Origin: Bacteroidota bacterium
Lineage (GTDB): Bacteria; Bacteroidota; Ignavibacteria; Kapaibacteriales; UBA2268
Direction: 5' to 3'
Assembly (NCBI GenBank): GCA_024280675.1
Contig: JAJRPT010000204.1
Location: 1-6,519 of the forward strand
DNA: 6,519 nt
The notes under the pieces are model-generated. The model saw nothing but the letters and a program-made list of their open reading frames with translations, was not told the origin of the DNA and did no database searches. Both the position numbers and the translations under genes were made by a program. Shown here one piece after another: positions 5,898 to 6,519 of the stretch; position 1 is the first letter of the stretch, and each line of letters opens with the position of its first letter.

Positions 5898-6519
5898 ATG
5901 CCACAATTTGATGAAGAAATGATGGAAATATTCGAGGGTTTTTTAGTTGAGACCCAAGAACTTTTAGATAATATTTCACAAGACTTAATGGATCTCGAAG
6001 GTGACCCAGAAAATCTTGAGCTAATAAATCAACTCTTTAGAGGTTTTCATACCATAAAAGGTACTTCCTCTTTTATGGGCTTTGATTACATAACCTCTTT
6101 GACACACGAGGCAGAAGATTTATTAAATAAATTAAGAAAGAGTGAAATAACCACAAATGCAGAAATTACAGATGTATTATTAGAGGTTCACGACTGGATT
6201 ATTGATCTTGTGGACAGAATTAAAGACGATGACGACTCAGAACCAGCCTATCAAGTAACCATCCAAACTATAAGACGGCTAAGAGGCGACACCTCCGAAC
6301 ATATAGTTGCAAAGGAAGAAGAGAAGGAAGTCAAAAAAGACACCAGTCCACCACCCACAGAAGGTGCACTTGACTCAGTTCTAACAGATTCAGAACTGAT
6401 TTCGGGTTCTGATGAATTTACCGACGACGAGCTACTTCAAATTCAAGCAGCCTTTGCCGAAGTTAATGCAGGATTTTCGAGTGACTTGCCCTCCGATGAA
6501 CAGGGTGCCGAAGCAACTC
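5898..6519 (+). CDS. cheA: Chemotaxis histidine kinase CheA, N-terminal part (3' end outside window)
   Basis: The first 207 residues are visible and remain open to the end of the window. Residues 1-110 form an HPt (P1) domain: DEEMMEIFEGFLVETQELLD leads into the phosphorylation helix FRGFHTIKGTSSFMGF (47-62), with phospho-acceptor His51. A later helix contains HEAEDLLNKLR (70-80). From about 111 the sequence becomes an acidic, charged linker (KEEEKEVKKD, then Pro-rich), as usual between P1 and the CheY-binding P2 or dimerisation domains. Residues 172-191 form a short predicted amphipathic helix (SDEFTDDELLQIQAAFAEVN). The ATPase and CheW-like domains are not in the window. CheA takes phosphate from ATP under receptor control and passes it to CheY. 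The HPt could in principle belong to another HPt-bearing kinase, but the neighbouring che genes make CheA by far the best call. Confidence 0.93.
   Translation, partial: MPQFDEEMMEIFEGFLVETQELLDNISQDLMDLEGDPENLELINQLFRGFHTIKGTSSFMGFDYITSLTHEAEDLLNKLRKSEITTNAEITDVLLEVHDWIIDLVDRIKDDDDSEPAYQVTIQTIRRLRGDTSEHIVAKEEEKEVKKDTSPPPTEGALDSVLTDSELISGSDEFTDDELLQIQAAFAEVNAGFSSDLPSDEQGAEAT

Overview
The window is a compact, single-strand (+) signal-transduction locus. It holds the 3' end of a two-component sensor/sigma-54 regulator pair, running through a HEAT-repeat gene into a chemotaxis operon. The organism looks like a Gram-negative bacterium of moderate GC (about 40% by eye). Several starts lack a convincing Shine-Dalgarno sequence while others have one. 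The gene order (HEAT-repeat protein, CheR, two CheY-like regulators, a CheZ-like phosphatase, CheA) and the HPt sequence style would fit a member of the Bacteroidota/Ignavibacteria-Kapabacteria side or a deltaproteobacterium-like lineage. This placement is a guess; nothing here fixes the taxon.

Layout. At 1-338 lies the C-terminal ATPase end of an NtrB-type histidine kinase whose start is outside the window. A 49-nt AT-rich gap containing a perfect A/T palindrome precedes an NtrC-family sigma-54 activator (388-1821), whose linker carries an unusual GC-rich palindromic insert. The activator overlaps by one base (TAATG) a 390-residue HEAT-repeat protein (1821-2993). After 37 nt comes cheR (3031-3975), which overlaps by 4 nt a stand-alone receiver protein (3972-4340). 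A classical CheY (4353-4727), a CheZ-like phosphatase with a repetitive acidic tail (4740-5885) and the 5' end of cheA (5898-6519, running off the window) follow, each separated by exactly 12 nt. No gene-free stretch exceeds 49 nt. No RNA genes, CRISPR arrays, insertion sequences or convincing promoters were seen.

How the genes work together. CheA would phosphorylate CheY through its HPt histidine, CheR would methylate receptors, and the CheZ-like protein would dephosphorylate CheY-P. No CheW, CheB, CheD or receptor gene is in the window. The most notable item is the C-terminal tail of the CheZ-like protein. It has four strong and two degenerate copies of an (N/D)DIDAMF-type peptide, resembling the short CheY-binding helices at the C-terminus of enterobacterial CheZ and the N-terminus of FliM. 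Two of the intervening units are near-identical 99-bp tandem repeats. This suggests a multivalent CheY-docking phosphatase, which is an inference from motif similarity only. The HEAT-repeat protein and the first receiver protein are the components with least obvious roles.
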